Shown: positions 16,004 through 25,568, counted from the stretch's first letter. The stretch: 64,000 bases of DNA from Halobacteriovorax sp. (GCA_002720865.1 PBIO01000014.1:434001-498000), one strand, 5' to 3'. Program-made: numbers and translations. Notes: generated by a model from the sequence alone, not told the origin.

Positions 16004-17038
16004 ATGGATTTGGGGAAATTATTAAAATGGTCAAAAGCTGAGCATAACCATTTGCCTTGGCGAAAAAAAAGAAGTGTTTATAGAACACTTGTCTCCGAAA
16101 TCATGCTTCAACAAACAACTGTTTCAACAGTCTTAAACCATTTTGAAAGATTTATTAAAACTTATCCAAACGTTGAAGCACTGGCCAATACGACTGAAGA
16201 AGAAATTTGTATGGCCTGGAAAGGCTTAGGTTATTATAGACGTGCAAGAAACTTACGATTGGCCGCAATTGATATTGCAAAGAACAACTCTAAAGTTCCA
16301 ACAAAGTTTGAAGATTTAAAAGAGATTCATGGAATAGGGGATTATACGGCTAATGCTCTCATTAGTATTGGTAGAAATAAACCGGCCTTGGCTCTAGATG
16401 CCAACCTCGAGCGTGTTATCAGTAGGCTTTATGCTGTTAAAGAAGAAAAGGGACCTAAGCTTCAAAAGAAAATTCAAAAGCTTTTTGAAGATGGCTTTAT
16501 CTTTCCTCACTTAGAGAAAGCGGGACCTAGGGCCGTGAATGAAGCTTTGATGGATCTAGGAAGAGTATATTGCCAAGCCAAAAAGACTGAGTGTTTACTT
16601 TGTCCACTAAGCGATAGCTGCAAGGCTTATCAATACGATGAAGTTGATAAGTATCCTGTCGTTAAGACAGTTGCTAAGGAAAGCTTTGATTTAGATGTGG
16701 TGAGGTTCGTGGTCAAAAAGGGCAGGAAAGTACTTGCTTATCAAAAGAAAAATGATGAATGGCTATCAGGACAGCTGGAAGTACCTACCTATGTTCTTAA
16801 TACTAATGACAAAAAACTCAAACAGTATCCTAAGCTAAGCAAAAAGCTCAAAACGGATAAACTAAAGAAATTTAAAACGGCAATTACAAAATATAAGATT
16901 ACCAATTACATCTGTGAGCTATCAGTAGATGAATTCGAAAAACTTGTTGGGAAGAAGAAAAAATATTCTTTTGTTACTAATAATCTTGAAAAAGAAAACT
17001 TCTCTACGGCCACAATTAAGACCTTCTCTAAGATTTAA
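16004..17038 (+). CDS. mutY: A/G-specific adenine glycosylase
   Basis: Removes adenine mispaired with 8-oxoguanine. It has the HhH-GPD fold with catalytic E32 (in SEIMLQQT) and D133 (in LDANLERV), separated by 101 residues as in E. coli MutY (E37, D138), the helix-hairpin-helix LKEIHGIGDYTA, and the 4Fe-4S loop C191-X6-C198-X2-C201-X5-C207. The C-terminal 120 residues correspond to the NUDIX-like recognition domain. Length 344 is normal. No strong ribosome-binding site precedes the ATG. Confidence 0.95.
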   Translation: MDLGKLLKWSKAEHNHLPWRKKRSVYRTLVSEIMLQQTTVSTVLNHFERFIKTYPNVEALANTTEEEICMAWKGLGYYRRARNLRLAAIDIAKNNSKVPTKFEDLKEIHGIGDYTANALISIGRNKPALALDANLERVISRLYAVKEEKGPKLQKKIQKLFEDGFIFPHLEKAGPRAVNEALMDLGRVYCQAKKTECLLCPLSDSCKAYQYDEVDKYPVVKTVAKESFDLDVVRFVVKKGRKVLAYQKKNDEWLSGQLEVPTYVLNTNDKKLKQYPKLSKKLKTDKLKKFKTAITKYKITNYICELSVDEFEKLVGKKKKYSFVTNNLEKENFSTATIKTFSKI

Positions 17039-17077
17039 CCTAAAATTGACATAACTGTGGCCTTCACTTGAACAAAT

Positions 17078-17095
17078 TGACAGGCATCTCTGTCA
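17078..17095. promoter_or_regulatory. Inverted repeat upstream of secretin-like gene
   Basis: Perfect inverted repeat TGACAG-N6-CTGTCA, 38 bases before the ATG of the secretin-like gene. A TTGACA hexamer lies further upstream at 17046-17051, without a good -10 partner at 17 bases. It may be an operator; there is no direct evidence. Confidence 0.3.
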
Positions 17096-17132
17096 CATTG
17101 GAACAAACGTAAGAACCTAAGGAGTTTGTTCT

Positions 17133-17792
17133 ATGAAAAAAATCTTTTTTATCAGCGCAATAGTCATCCCCAGCTTCTTTGTCATTACGGCAAAGGCAGG
17201 TGACTTAAAAACCAAATGTAGCGATCTCTCTCAATGTGCTGAAACCGTGAGTTTGCTAACAAATAAACAGTATCTTTTTCCAGGGAAGCTAAAGGGAAAG
17301 ATCAACGGTACAGAAGGCGTAGATTTTACTGCTGAGAACGCGGACTCTCTGTACTCACATATCCTACATGAAAATGGATATACTCGCGTTCTGTTAGAAG
17401 ATAAAAAAACATACAGAATAATCAATGCTAGGGATGTTAGATATACTCCTGTGCCACAGGTGAAAAGCGATTTTGATTCGGCACCTGAGCTTCCAGCAAA
17501 CGCTGACTATCATATGATGACTTATCAAATGAAATTCCCACTAGCATCAACGGTAATTACAAGGTCTCTGCGACCATTTATGTCTCGCTATGGAAGAATA
17601 ATTGATAATAAGATTAATGGAACACTAGTAGTCCAAGATACGGCTCTAAATTTAAAAAGACTTTATGGATTAATGAAGCAGATGGATAAAGAGCCAAGTA
17701 GAGAGATGAGACTAAAGTGGAAAAAAGATAAGGAACGTTGGCATCAAATTGAATTAGAGAAAGCTAAGAATTGTACGGATCATAAAAGTTAA
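17133..17792 (+). CDS. Secretin-like N-domain protein without pore
   Basis: Exported 219-residue protein (signal peptide to about residue 22, AKAG). The first part (about 25-100) resembles the short STN/N0 domain. The second, about 125-190, follows the secretin N1 (NolW-like) pattern: a strand, a helix with LRPFMSRYGRI, then a strand NGTLVVQDTALNLKRL and a helix ending MKQMDKEP. The secretin beta-barrel that normally follows is absent, leaving only a charged tail. It might interact with a secretin complex or peptidoglycan. RBS AAGGAG. The assignment is by pattern, not search. Confidence 0.5.
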   Translation: MKKIFFISAIVIPSFFVITAKAGDLKTKCSDLSQCAETVSLLTNKQYLFPGKLKGKINGTEGVDFTAENADSLYSHILHENGYTRVLLEDKKTYRIINARDVRYTPVPQVKSDFDSAPELPANADYHMMTYQMKFPLASTVITRSLRPFMSRYGRIIDNKINGTLVVQDTALNLKRLYGLMKQMDKEPSREMRLKWKKDKERWHQIELEKAKNCTDHKS

Positions 17793-17823
17793 AAAGGAGG
17801 ACTCCCTCTTGCGAGGGAGCCCA
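17792..17823 (-). terminator. Terminator of RNase P RNA
   Basis: On the minus strand, CTCCCTC and GAGGGAG form a stem (17803-17809 with 17814-17820) around a four-base loop, followed after CTCC by five T residues ending at the stop codon of the convergent secretin-like gene. Confidence 0.7.
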
Positions 17824-17828
17824 AATTT

Positions 17829-18146
17829 AAGAGATGAAGATATAAGCCGGGTCCTGTCGAGAGTTGTCATTCATCTAGGTCACTGGTTACCCAGTGACTC
17901 GAGCACTCTACCCGCCTACTCGGACTGGCCGTCCTCAAACATAGGCCTATTTGAGCTTGCACCGACTAGAGTTTACCTGGTTTCACTACTGCGCAGCCGA
18001 AGCTGCCGTACATACTTTCTGTTGCACTTGTCCTCACCTCACGGTGGATGGGCGTTACCCACTAGACTGCCATACGGTGCCCGGACTTTCCTCCCGCTTA
18101 AGTTCCCGAAAGAACGAAAGCCGGCGACAACTTTCTTCACTCTTGG
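17829..18146 (-). ncRNA. rnpB: RNase P RNA, bacterial class A
   Basis: Catalytic RNA of ribonuclease P, which matures tRNA 5' ends. On the minus strand it contains the conserved GAGGAAAGTCCGGGC core (CR-I), the ACAGAAA region, GTGAGGTGAGGACA, and the 3' universal segment GACAGGACCCGGCTTAT. The ends can pair as helix P1: AAGAGTGAAGA at the 5' end with TCTTCATCTCTT at the 3' end, so boundaries are fairly secure. Size about 318 nt, slightly short for class A. It has its own promoter and terminator. Protein-coding frames on the opposite strand are spurious. Confidence 0.95.
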
Positions 18147-18152
18147 ACATGA

Positions 18153-18181
18153 GTTATGCACCATGACAAATGAATAGTCAA
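18153..18181 (-). promoter_or_regulatory. Promoter of rnpB
   Basis: Minus-strand TTGACT (-35, 18181-18176), a 17-base spacer, then CATAAC (-10, 18158-18153). The predicted start, about seven bases on, coincides with the 5' strand of helix P1. Confidence 0.6.
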
Positions 18182-18230
18182 TCGAAGTTCAACATGATAA
18201 AAAACCGCAATCATTTCAAAGGCTAACTAA

Positions 18231-19634
18231 GTGAAACTATTACTAATTCTTTTCTTATTCTCTATTAGTTCTGTCGCAGATGCAGCTCTAAAGAATCTTG
18301 TAGAGGAATACTTAAAATCAAACTCAACTGTTTTAAAATCTAAAGCTCAAATTAGTACCAGTTTTTTAAATATTTCTTCGGTTGAGGCCCAAAAAATTTG
18401 GTCATTATCTTATGCGGGAAAAAAAGAAGACGATAATCTAGAGCAAGTAAGTTCCTTTGCTACAAGAAATACTGAAACAACCACCCATTTATTATCCTTA
18501 GGAAAAGGTTTTAACTGGGGAGGTGAGTTTGCACTAAACAACACTTTAATAAAGTATAAAGCACCAACCTCGGCTCAAGCCTCTAATGGGTTTGTTCAAG
18601 GTATTAAATACACTCAAGACCTCGGGGCAAACTTTTTAGGTCGAAGTTTTTATAGTGAGTTAAAAGCTGCAGAGCAAACTCATGACTCAACTGAAGCACA
18701 AGTTAAGCATAGCTTACAAAGTTCTCTCTACGGTTTTGCCACGACATATTCACAAGCAAAATTAAATCTTTCTCTTTTAAAGCTTCAAGAAGCTGCATTA
18801 GAAAGAGCTAAGAGAAGAAAAGAACTAATACGAAAAAGAGTTAGGGACGGTTTAAAAGAGAAAGTTGATCTTATTCAAGCAAGTATCGAACTTCTTGCGG
18901 CTGAAGAGCAGGTTAAAACGGCTCAGATGAGAAGAAAAACAAGCCTTGAGGCCTTATCAAATGCACTTCACCGAGATGTAACTCGTAAAGAAGTAGAGCC
19001 GTTTGATGCAAGAATTCTTGATATGAGAACGATTCCTGTAGGTAACTCTTCAGGGAACCTTGAAATTTCAACTTTGGAAAAGAAAGCTCAGGCCCTAAAG
19101 ACTTCTAAGGATAAGGTTGATTATAGCTTTTGGCCCACCGTTAATGCAGGTCTTGAATACAACGTAAATGATTATGATAATCAAAAATCCACGGCCATTG
19201 ATGAGGGGATGCTGACGGGAAGTCGAAATGCTACTGAAACAATCCTTAGCTTAAATGCTGTTTGGACCTTTGGTAATGAAAGCCAAAAGATAGCAAGAGC
19301 TAAAAATAATATTGAGCTTAAAACTACAGAGATGGAAAAAGAAAAGCTCAAAATTAATTTTTCAAAATCTGAAGAGTCTTTATTAGCTCAACTAGACCTT
19401 TTGGAAAAAAACCTCAAATCGGTCAAAGAAAGAAAAGACCTTGCCTCTAGAGCATTGAAAGAAATGACCAAACTCTATAATCGAGGCAGAGCAGATCTTG
19501 ATCAGGTAATTAGAGCTGAAGAATCCTTAATAAATACAGAAAGAAACTTTATTCAATACTTAGCCGAGAGAGAAGGGATGATCTTTCGACTAGCTAGCCT
19601 TTATGGAAATCTTGAGGAGTATCTACTCAAGTGA
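18231..19634 (+). CDS. TolC-family outer membrane efflux protein
   Basis: Outer-membrane channel subunit of a tripartite pump. A signal peptide ends near residue 19 (VADAA). It then shows two long helical hairpin repeats with coiled-coil heptads (about 145-245 and 355-455) and beta segments between, as in TolC/OEP proteins. Length 467 is typical. The start is GTG. Its stop overlaps the GTG of the RND transporter by four bases, so the two are co-expressed. No membrane-fusion protein gene is next to them. Confidence 0.85.
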   Translation: MKLLLILFLFSISSVADAALKNLVEEYLKSNSTVLKSKAQISTSFLNISSVEAQKIWSLSYAGKKEDDNLEQVSSFATRNTETTTHLLSLGKGFNWGGEFALNNTLIKYKAPTSAQASNGFVQGIKYTQDLGANFLGRSFYSELKAAEQTHDSTEAQVKHSLQSSLYGFATTYSQAKLNLSLLKLQEAALERAKRRKELIRKRVRDGLKEKVDLIQASIELLAAEEQVKTAQMRRKTSLEALSNALHRDVTRKEVEPFDARILDMRTIPVGNSSGNLEISTLEKKAQALKTSKDKVDYSFWPTVNAGLEYNVNDYDNQKSTAIDEGMLTGSRNATETILSLNAVWTFGNESQKIARAKNNIELKTTEMEKEKLKINFSKSEESLLAQLDLLEKNLKSVKERKDLASRALKEMTKLYNRGRADLDQVIRAEESLINTERNFIQYLAEREGMIFRLASLYGNLEEYLLK

Positions 19635-22600
19635 GATCCGTAATACGATACTTTATTCAAAACTCGCTATTAGTAAACCTACTAACTGTAATGATCGTAA
19701 TCGTAGGCGGAGTTACCGTCTACAATCTACAAAAGGAAACCTTTCCTCAGGTCGATTTTGATGTGGTTGTTGTAAGAGTGAATTATCCGGGTTCCTCTTC
19801 TGAAGACGTAGAAAAACTCGTTACTATCCCTGTCGAAAGAAAGATCAAGGAAGTTGAAGGAATAAAAACCTTGAACGGTCTATCTGCCGAGGGTGCTTCC
19901 ATTATGTTTATGGAAATCGATCCGGACTATGATTTAAAACAAGTTGTAGAAGATATTAAAAGCGCTGTTGATAGTGTTGAGGATCTACCAGAAGACGCCA
20001 ATGTACCCATCGTAGTTTCTGCTAATAATAAAACTCGCGGAATTATTAAAGTCGTATTGACCTCAGACTCCTATGATGACTTAAGAGAAGTTTCAAAAGA
20101 TTTAAGAGATAAACTTGAAAGGGAGATTAAAGAGATCTCTTTTATAAATCTTAAAGGATACCGTCCCGATGAGATACGAGTATCAGTTGATCCTGCTAAA
20201 TTAAATAATTATGAAGTGACATTAGGGGAAGTGAGCCGTTCGATTAGGCAAAGAAACTTAAACTTATCCGCAGGGAAAATAGAATCCGATAGCGGTGATA
20301 TCTTTATTCGTACTGTGGGAGAGTTTGAAAAAGCATCTGATATAGAAGACGTCGTTATTAGGTCAAATAGCTCAGGACAAAATGTTACTGTGGGAGATAT
20401 TTCTAGCGTCGTTCAAGCACCTGAATCAAACTCCATTTTATTTAGGTCTAATAGTGAAAGAGCTATATTTTTAGATATAAAGGTTAAAGGTTCAGCCGAT
20501 GCAATCACATCAACGACAAAAGTGAAGGACAAGGTTGAGCAGTTTTTTAAAAACGGAAAGTATCAAAATATAAAATATCGATATGCAGATGATTATTCCT
20601 ACTTCGTAAAAAGGCGATTAAATATCCTTACAGATAGTGGTCTTATGGGAATGATTCTTGTTTTTTTCTGTCTACTCCTCTTTTTAAATTTTTCTACATC
20701 GGTTGTGACATCACTTGGGGCACCAATTGCTTTTATGGTGGCTTTTATCGTGATGGGCCTTATGGGTGTCACGATAAATCTTATTTCCATGTTTGCCCTT
20801 ATTTTGGTTCTTGGAATGTTGGTCGATGATTCAATTATTGTGGCAGAGCAGTTCTATCAAAGAATTGAAGATGGTGAAGACCCAGAAGAGGCCGCAGAAG
20901 AAGCGGCGATGGAAACAATTCGTCCTGTTACAGCTACAATTTTAACGACAATGGTTGCTTTTGGGGCCCTCTTTTTTATGGGGGGAATCATGGGGAAGTT
21001 CCTCTGGCCTGTCCCCGCAGTGGTTTTGATCTGTTTAGTCGCCTCTTGGTTTGAATGTTTTTTCATTCTTCCAAGCCACTTGGCTGACTTTTGTAAGGTA
21101 AGTGCAAAACATAAGGCGAGACGTTGGTATGATAATCTTACTGATTTATATGCTAAATCACTGATGTTCTTTCTTAAAGGATGGAAGGGACGAATGCCTA
21201 TCGTGACCATTATCTTTTTTGGCTTTCTTCTTATATTCACAGTGGGTGTCGCAAAGAATATGAGGTTTGAGCTTTTTCCAGGAGATGATGTTCGAACTGT
21301 TTTTTTACAAATTAAGGGAAAAGTTGGTGACCCCTTAGATAAAACAGATAAGGCCATCATGAAGCTTGAGGCTCTAGTTGATAGTGAACTTAAAGATGAA
21401 GAGATGCTTCAATATAGTGCTGAAGTAGGAAGATTACTTGGTGAACATCAAAACTCTAAAACAGGTAGTCATTATGCTTCAATTGTTATTTACCTGACAC
21501 CACCAGATGAAAGAGAAAGGTCAACAGACGAGATCTTAAGCACTTTAACTAAAAAATCTAAGAACTTAATCTCTTCAGACTACACAGTTATCACTCAAAA
21601 GCAGCAAGGGGGCCCTCCTAGAGGAAAACCAATTGAAGTTGAGTTAACTGGAGACTCTTTAAAAGAGCTCATGGTTATTTCAGAGAAAGTTAGGGCCGTT
21701 TTAAAAGAACAAAAAGGTGTAACGACGACAGAAATTGATTTTGAAGTTGGTAACGACCAAGTCATTGTTAAAGTTAATGAAGAAGAAGCAAAGCGTTTAG
21801 GTCTTAGCACCCAACAAATTGCCATAGAGCTTAGACAAGGTTTTGCCGCTGATACCATTACGGAAATTAGAAAATCTGACGAAGATGTTGATATTAAAGT
21901 TGTCCTTAATGATAGTGCTAGATCAAAGAAAGAAACACTAGGCCTTCTTCATATCGTAAATAATCAAGGGAGAAGAATTCCGTTAAGCCGAGTGGTTAGT
22001 TTTGATTCAAACCCGGGGGCTTTTGTCATAAGACGCCAAGAAAGAAAAAGAATCTTTTCTGTTTCAGGGCAGATCGATAAAGAAGTCACTTCGCCTAGAG
22101 AGATGGTAGCGGCGATGAAAAAGGCCCTTCCTCCCATTATGAAAGAGCATCCAAATATTAGTGTTGCCTATGGAGGGGAGAATAAGAATACCCAGGAATC
22201 CATGGCAGGATTGATGAAATCATTTGGAATTGCCATGTTCGCCATCTTTTTTATTTTGGTAGTTATGTTTGGAAGCTTAGGTCAGCCTTTCGTTGTTATG
22301 ATGGCAATACCACTTGGCATGATTGGAGTTATCTATACTTTTCTTATATTTGGGCAATCATTAGGCTTTATGGCCATGATGGGCGTCGTCGCACTTATTG
22401 GGGTTGTTGTTAATGATTCTATTGTTCTCGTCTCATTTATTAATCAAAAAGTCAGAGAGCATAAAAAAGATATTCTAACTTCTGTTTATGAAGCATCTAT
22501 TTCAAGGTTTAGACCGGTAATTCTAACGACGGTTACAACTGTTGCTGGATTATTACCTATTGCTCATATGCCAGGTGGAGATCCATTTTTAAAACCCATG

Positions 22601-22777
22601 GCCTTAGCCTTTGCCTGGGGACTACTTTTTGCCTCTGTCATTACTTTAGTTTTTATTCCAAGTAACTTTCTTGTATATCAAAGAGTTGTTAATTGGTTTA
22701 GTAAGAAACTCTCAAAAGGTAAGTTAAAGAGTCTTGGCACTGAGGGGAGTGATGAGTCTTCCGCAACCCGGGCATGA
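19631..22777 (+). CDS. RND-family efflux transporter permease (AcrB/HAE-like)
   Basis: Inner-membrane proton-driven exporter with 12 helices and two large periplasmic loops; 1048 residues, normal for the family. The TM4 proton-relay acidic pair is D399-D400 in LVDDSIIV. In TM10 the position of E. coli AcrB K940 reads N928-D929 (VVVNDSIVL), a variant relay. The start is GTG, overlapping the tolC-like stop. The last 54 bases overlap the 3' end of the convergent zinc-ribbon gene. The periplasmic adaptor must be encoded elsewhere or be dispensable. Substrate unknown. Confidence 0.88.
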   Translation: MRSVIRYFIQNSLLVNLLTVMIVIVGGVTVYNLQKETFPQVDFDVVVVRVNYPGSSSEDVEKLVTIPVERKIKEVEGIKTLNGLSAEGASIMFMEIDPDYDLKQVVEDIKSAVDSVEDLPEDANVPIVVSANNKTRGIIKVVLTSDSYDDLREVSKDLRDKLEREIKEISFINLKGYRPDEIRVSVDPAKLNNYEVTLGEVSRSIRQRNLNLSAGKIESDSGDIFIRTVGEFEKASDIEDVVIRSNSSGQNVTVGDISSVVQAPESNSILFRSNSERAIFLDIKVKGSADAITSTTKVKDKVEQFFKNGKYQNIKYRYADDYSYFVKRRLNILTDSGLMGMILVFFCLLLFLNFSTSVVTSLGAPIAFMVAFIVMGLMGVTINLISMFALILVLGMLVDDSIIVAEQFYQRIEDGEDPEEAAEEAAMETIRPVTATILTTMVAFGALFFMGGIMGKFLWPVPAVVLICLVASWFECFFILPSHLADFCKVSAKHKARRWYDNLTDLYAKSLMFFLKGWKGRMPIVTIIFFGFLLIFTVGVAKNMRFELFPGDDVRTVFLQIKGKVGDPLDKTDKAIMKLEALVDSELKDEEMLQYSAEVGRLLGEHQNSKTGSHYASIVIYLTPPDERERSTDEILSTLTKKSKNLISSDYTVITQKQQGGPPRGKPIEVELTGDSLKELMVISEKVRAVLKEQKGVTTTEIDFEVGNDQVIVKVNEEEAKRLGLSTQQIAIELRQGFAADTITEIRKSDEDVDIKVVLNDSARSKKETLGLLHIVNNQGRRIPLSRVVSFDSNPGAFVIRRQERKRIFSVSGQIDKEVTSPREMVAAMKKALPPIMKEHPNISVAYGGENKNTQESMAGLMKSFGIAMFAIFFILVVMFGSLGQPFVVMMAIPLGMIGVIYTFLIFGQSLGFMAMMGVVALIGVVVNDSIVLVSFINQKVREHKKDILTSVYEASISRFRPVILTTVTTVAGLLPIAHMPGGDPFLKPMALAFAWGLLFASVITLVFIPSNFLVYQRVVNWFSKKLSKGKLKSLGTEGSDESSATRA

Positions 22778-23446
22778 CTCAGTAACTTCACCTTTTTCTA
22801 TTTCCGTAGCTTGCATCTGGTTAAGAGTGTAACGACAAATATGACAGGCGCTATTACTTACAAAGCAAAGTGGGTTGTTAAACTTATGTTTTTCATTTGA
22901 AAGTAAATAAGCTGTCCTATAATTTTCTCCGGCCTGAGAAAGTAAGGAGCTAACTCTTTCTTCTAGTACTTTAATTTTTTCTTCTTCATTATGAATCTCT
23001 ATTTCTGAATCCTTTTTAATCTTTTCAAGAGATAATAAACTTCCTTTAAGAAATTCATCTTTTTCTGAAATTTGATTGCACAACTCTTCAGTGATTTCCA
23101 TTAACTCTAAAATTTCTTCTTGGAGTTTTTCAATTTTGGGATTTAATACGTCCAATTCCTTTTGAAGTGCATTTGTTTCTTGTTCGTTACGAGCCAGGGG
23201 AATATGTTCGTTCGTTTTTTCAGCTTTAGCTTCTGAATCAAAAAGATCTTTTTCCTTTTTTGATAGTTCCGTGCTTTTTTCACTTAGCTGAGATTCTAAA
23301 TCAATCTTTGCGCTGGAATTTATTTCCCGCTGCTTTTCAATATGCATGACCCTCGAAACTTGCTCTTCGGTGGCATCGAGATGTTCTTTCATCTTTTTTT
23401 CAAGGGATTGAGCTTCAATCAAATGTTTAAAGTCTTCGATGGCCAT
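22724..23446 (-). CDS. Coiled-coil protein with C4 zinc ribbon
   Basis: 240-residue soluble protein: about 170 residues of continuous coiled coil (Leu/Lys/Glu-rich heptads), then a C-terminal treble-clef ribbon with CHIC and CPGCGR (CxxC...CxxC). This matches the widespread zf-RING_7/CT398-like family, found in Chlamydia, Mycobacterium and many other bacteria. Proposed roles include binding of flagellar or RNA-processing partners; none is certain. Its 3' end, which encodes the second CxxC, lies antisense to the end of the RND gene. Confidence 0.75.
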   Translation of the reverse strand: MAIEDFKHLIEAQSLEKKMKEHLDATEEQVSRVMHIEKQREINSSAKIDLESQLSEKSTELSKKEKDLFDSEAKAEKTNEHIPLARNEQETNALQKELDVLNPKIEKLQEEILELMEITEELCNQISEKDEFLKGSLLSLEKIKKDSEIEIHNEEEKIKVLEERVSSLLSQAGENYRTAYLLSNEKHKFNNPLCFVSNSACHICRYTLNQMQATEIEKGEVTESCPGCGRLITPLSAKTL

Positions 23447-23506
23447 ACGCGCTAATTCCGATTAAATACCTAGACTACAAAAAGTATTCTGAGGGTGAAA
23501 AAGTTG

Positions 23507-23512
23507 TATAAT
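23507..23512 (+). promoter_or_regulatory. -10 element of aro operon
   Basis: A perfect TATAAT lies 38 bases before the aroC ATG; the -35 region 17 bases upstream (GTATTC) is poor. It would give a leader of about 32 nt. Confidence 0.45.
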
Positions 23513-23550
23513 AGATTAGTTGATAAAACAAAGTAATCAAGTGGTGTCTC

Positions 23551-24543
23551 ATGCGCGGAAATTCTTTCGGAAAAATGCTTTCTATTACCTCTTTCGGAGA
23601 ATCCCATGGTGAAGCTATTGGAGTGGTCTTAGATGGCGTTCCTCCAGGGATGGACTACTCACTCGAAGATCTTCAGGCGGAGCTCGACCGAAGAGCTCCA
23701 GGTAGACTAAAAGGTGCTACAGCAAGAAAAGAGCCAGACACAGCTGAGATCTTAAGTGGAGTTTTTGAAGGTAAAACTCTAGGAACCCCCATAGCCGTTA
23801 TTGTAAGAAATACTAATCAGCGAAGCGGTGACTACGATAAGCTAAAAGATAATTATCGCCCAGGGCATGCAGATAAAACGACAGAAGCTAAGTACGGAAT
23901 TAGAGATCATAGAGGCGGTGGAAGATCGAGTGGCCGAGAAACTGTAGCAAGAGTTATTGGTGGTTATTTTTCTGGTCTTCTTTTAAAGAACGTCACAGTA
24001 AGGGCCTGGATTAGTAAAGTTGGTCCTTTTGTGTATAGTGAAATCCCAGATTTAGCCGCAGATTTTGGAGCTTATTCATTTCCAGATACGAGTAAGACTG
24101 ATGAAATTGAAAAGTATTTAGTTGGCTTAAAAAAAGATGGTGAGTCTCGAGGTGGACAGGTAAGAATTGCTATAGACAACTGTCCGGTAGGTCTAGGTGA
24201 ACCCTCATTTGATAAATTGAAAGCCGACTTTGCAAAAGCACTTGTTTCTATTGGTGCCTGTTTTTCTTTTAGCTTTGGGTTAGGTGAAGAAATGGCTGAC
24301 CATGATGGATCTTTTGTTTCTTCAAATACTGATAATTTTGGAGGGATTGAAGGTGGTATCTCAAATGGAAATAGAATCATAATGAAAATTACTTTTAAAC
24401 CCACATCTACAATTGGTGATAAAGCAAAAGAGGGAAGGCATGACCCTTGTATTATTCCTAGGGCCATCCCGGTTGTTGAAGGAATGGTTAAATTAGTTCT
24501 TGCTGATCACTTCTTAAGACAAAATGCTTATAAAAATCTATGA
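23551..24543 (+). CDS. aroC: Chorismate synthase
   Basis: FMN-dependent last step of the shikimate pathway, EPSP to chorismate. The signatures are clear: SFGESHG at 14-20 (H19), RAPG(R), a GGGRSSGRET stretch, and the C-terminal RHDPCIIPRA segment. Length 330 is slightly short but complete. It is the first gene of an aroC-aroB-aroA operon with overlapping reading frames, so three of the seven shikimate steps are co-transcribed. A TATAAT lies just upstream. Confidence 0.95.
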   Translation: MRGNSFGKMLSITSFGESHGEAIGVVLDGVPPGMDYSLEDLQAELDRRAPGRLKGATARKEPDTAEILSGVFEGKTLGTPIAVIVRNTNQRSGDYDKLKDNYRPGHADKTTEAKYGIRDHRGGGRSSGRETVARVIGGYFSGLLLKNVTVRAWISKVGPFVYSEIPDLAADFGAYSFPDTSKTDEIEKYLVGLKKDGESRGGQVRIAIDNCPVGLGEPSFDKLKADFAKALVSIGACFSFSFGLGEEMADHDGSFVSSNTDNFGGIEGGISNGNRIIMKITFKPTSTIGDKAKEGRHDPCIIPRAIPVVEGMVKLVLADHFLRQNAYKNL

Positions 24544-25568
24544 CAACAAAAATACATAAATCAACATTGACGGAAATCTTAGCTCAAATAAAAGCGATAG
24601 ATACAGATACACTTATAATAATTGCTGATCAAAGGCTTTGGGAATTATATAGAAATGAGCTCCCACTTGATAAGATTGAAGGTAAAAAGATTATACTTAG
24701 AACTACTCCTTCAGGAGAGGCGGTTAAAAACTTTGAAGAGTTTGCTTCTTGCTCAGAATACTTATTAGATAAGGGCGTTCATAGAAAGGCCCACTTGATT
24801 GCGTTTGGAGGAGGAAGCTTATCAGATTTTGCTGGTTTTGTTGCTTCTACGCTATTAAGAGGAATTTCTTGGTCTATAATTCCCACCACACTTCTATCTA
24901 TGGTTGACGCCTCAATTGGTGGAAAAACGGCGATTAATTCTAAGGTCGGTAAAAACTTGATTGGCGCTTTTCATAAACCTGAAAATGTTTGGCTAAATGT
25001 AGACTTCTTAAACACACTTCCTGAAGAAGAGCTGGTCAATGGTTACGGAGAAGTGATCAAATATGCATTTTTAAACGAAGAGATATCTAATCACTTAAAA
25101 ATTAAGAAATTTGATCTTAATGAGCTTATTTTTAAATGTGCTGAGTATAAGTTGGATCTAACGGAGAAAGATTTTAAAGAATCTGGGCTCAGAAAATGCC
25201 TAAATTTAGGTCATACTCTTGGTCATGCCATTGAAAAAATTTATTCGTTGCCACATGGGGAAGCTGTTTTTTGGGGAATTGCATTAGTCCTTGAAGTTTT
25301 TCAGAATGGAGACTTCAAGTCAGAATTAAAGGAATACGCCAAACAATTAGGGGTTCATGAGAGGCCAGTGCCTTGGTATAAAAAAACATTTCCAATTGAA
25401 AAGATAATGACTTTTATTAGCAAAGATAAAAAAATGCTATCCAAAACAAATCTAGAATTTGTTCTCGTCGAAAAAATTGGAAAAATTAAATACCAAGCAG
25501 TCGAGCTCACTGAGCTAGAATCAAAGCTTGAGGCCATGAAGGATACTTTAAGTGACTACTCCTTATAG
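24540..25568 (+). CDS. aroB: 3-dehydroquinate synthase
   Basis: NAD- and metal-dependent cyclisation of DAHP to 3-dehydroquinate. It has FGGGSLSDFAGF (GGG 90-92) for NAD binding, the SIGGKTAINSKVGKNLIGAFHKP active-site stretch, GYGEVIKYA, and two histidine metal ligands in LNLGHTLGHAIE and LPHGEAV. Length 342 is normal. It overlaps aroC by four bases and aroA by 17, indicating translational coupling. Confidence 0.95.
   Translation: MTTKIHKSTLTEILAQIKAIDTDTLIIIADQRLWELYRNELPLDKIEGKKIILRTTPSGEAVKNFEEFASCSEYLLDKGVHRKAHLIAFGGGSLSDFAGFVASTLLRGISWSIIPTTLLSMVDASIGGKTAINSKVGKNLIGAFHKPENVWLNVDFLNTLPEEELVNGYGEVIKYAFLNEEISNHLKIKKFDLNELIFKCAEYKLDLTEKDFKESGLRKCLNLGHTLGHAIEKIYSLPHGEAVFWGIALVLEVFQNGDFKSELKEYAKQLGVHERPVPWYKKTFPIEKIMTFISKDKKMLSKTNLEFVLVEKIGKIKYQAVELTELESKLEAMKDTLSDYSL

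Noticed and set aside
17809-18177. Open reading frames of up to 122 codons across the RNase P RNA
   Set aside because: They run antisense to a clear rnpB gene with conserved core motifs and P1 pairing; no protein family is seen.
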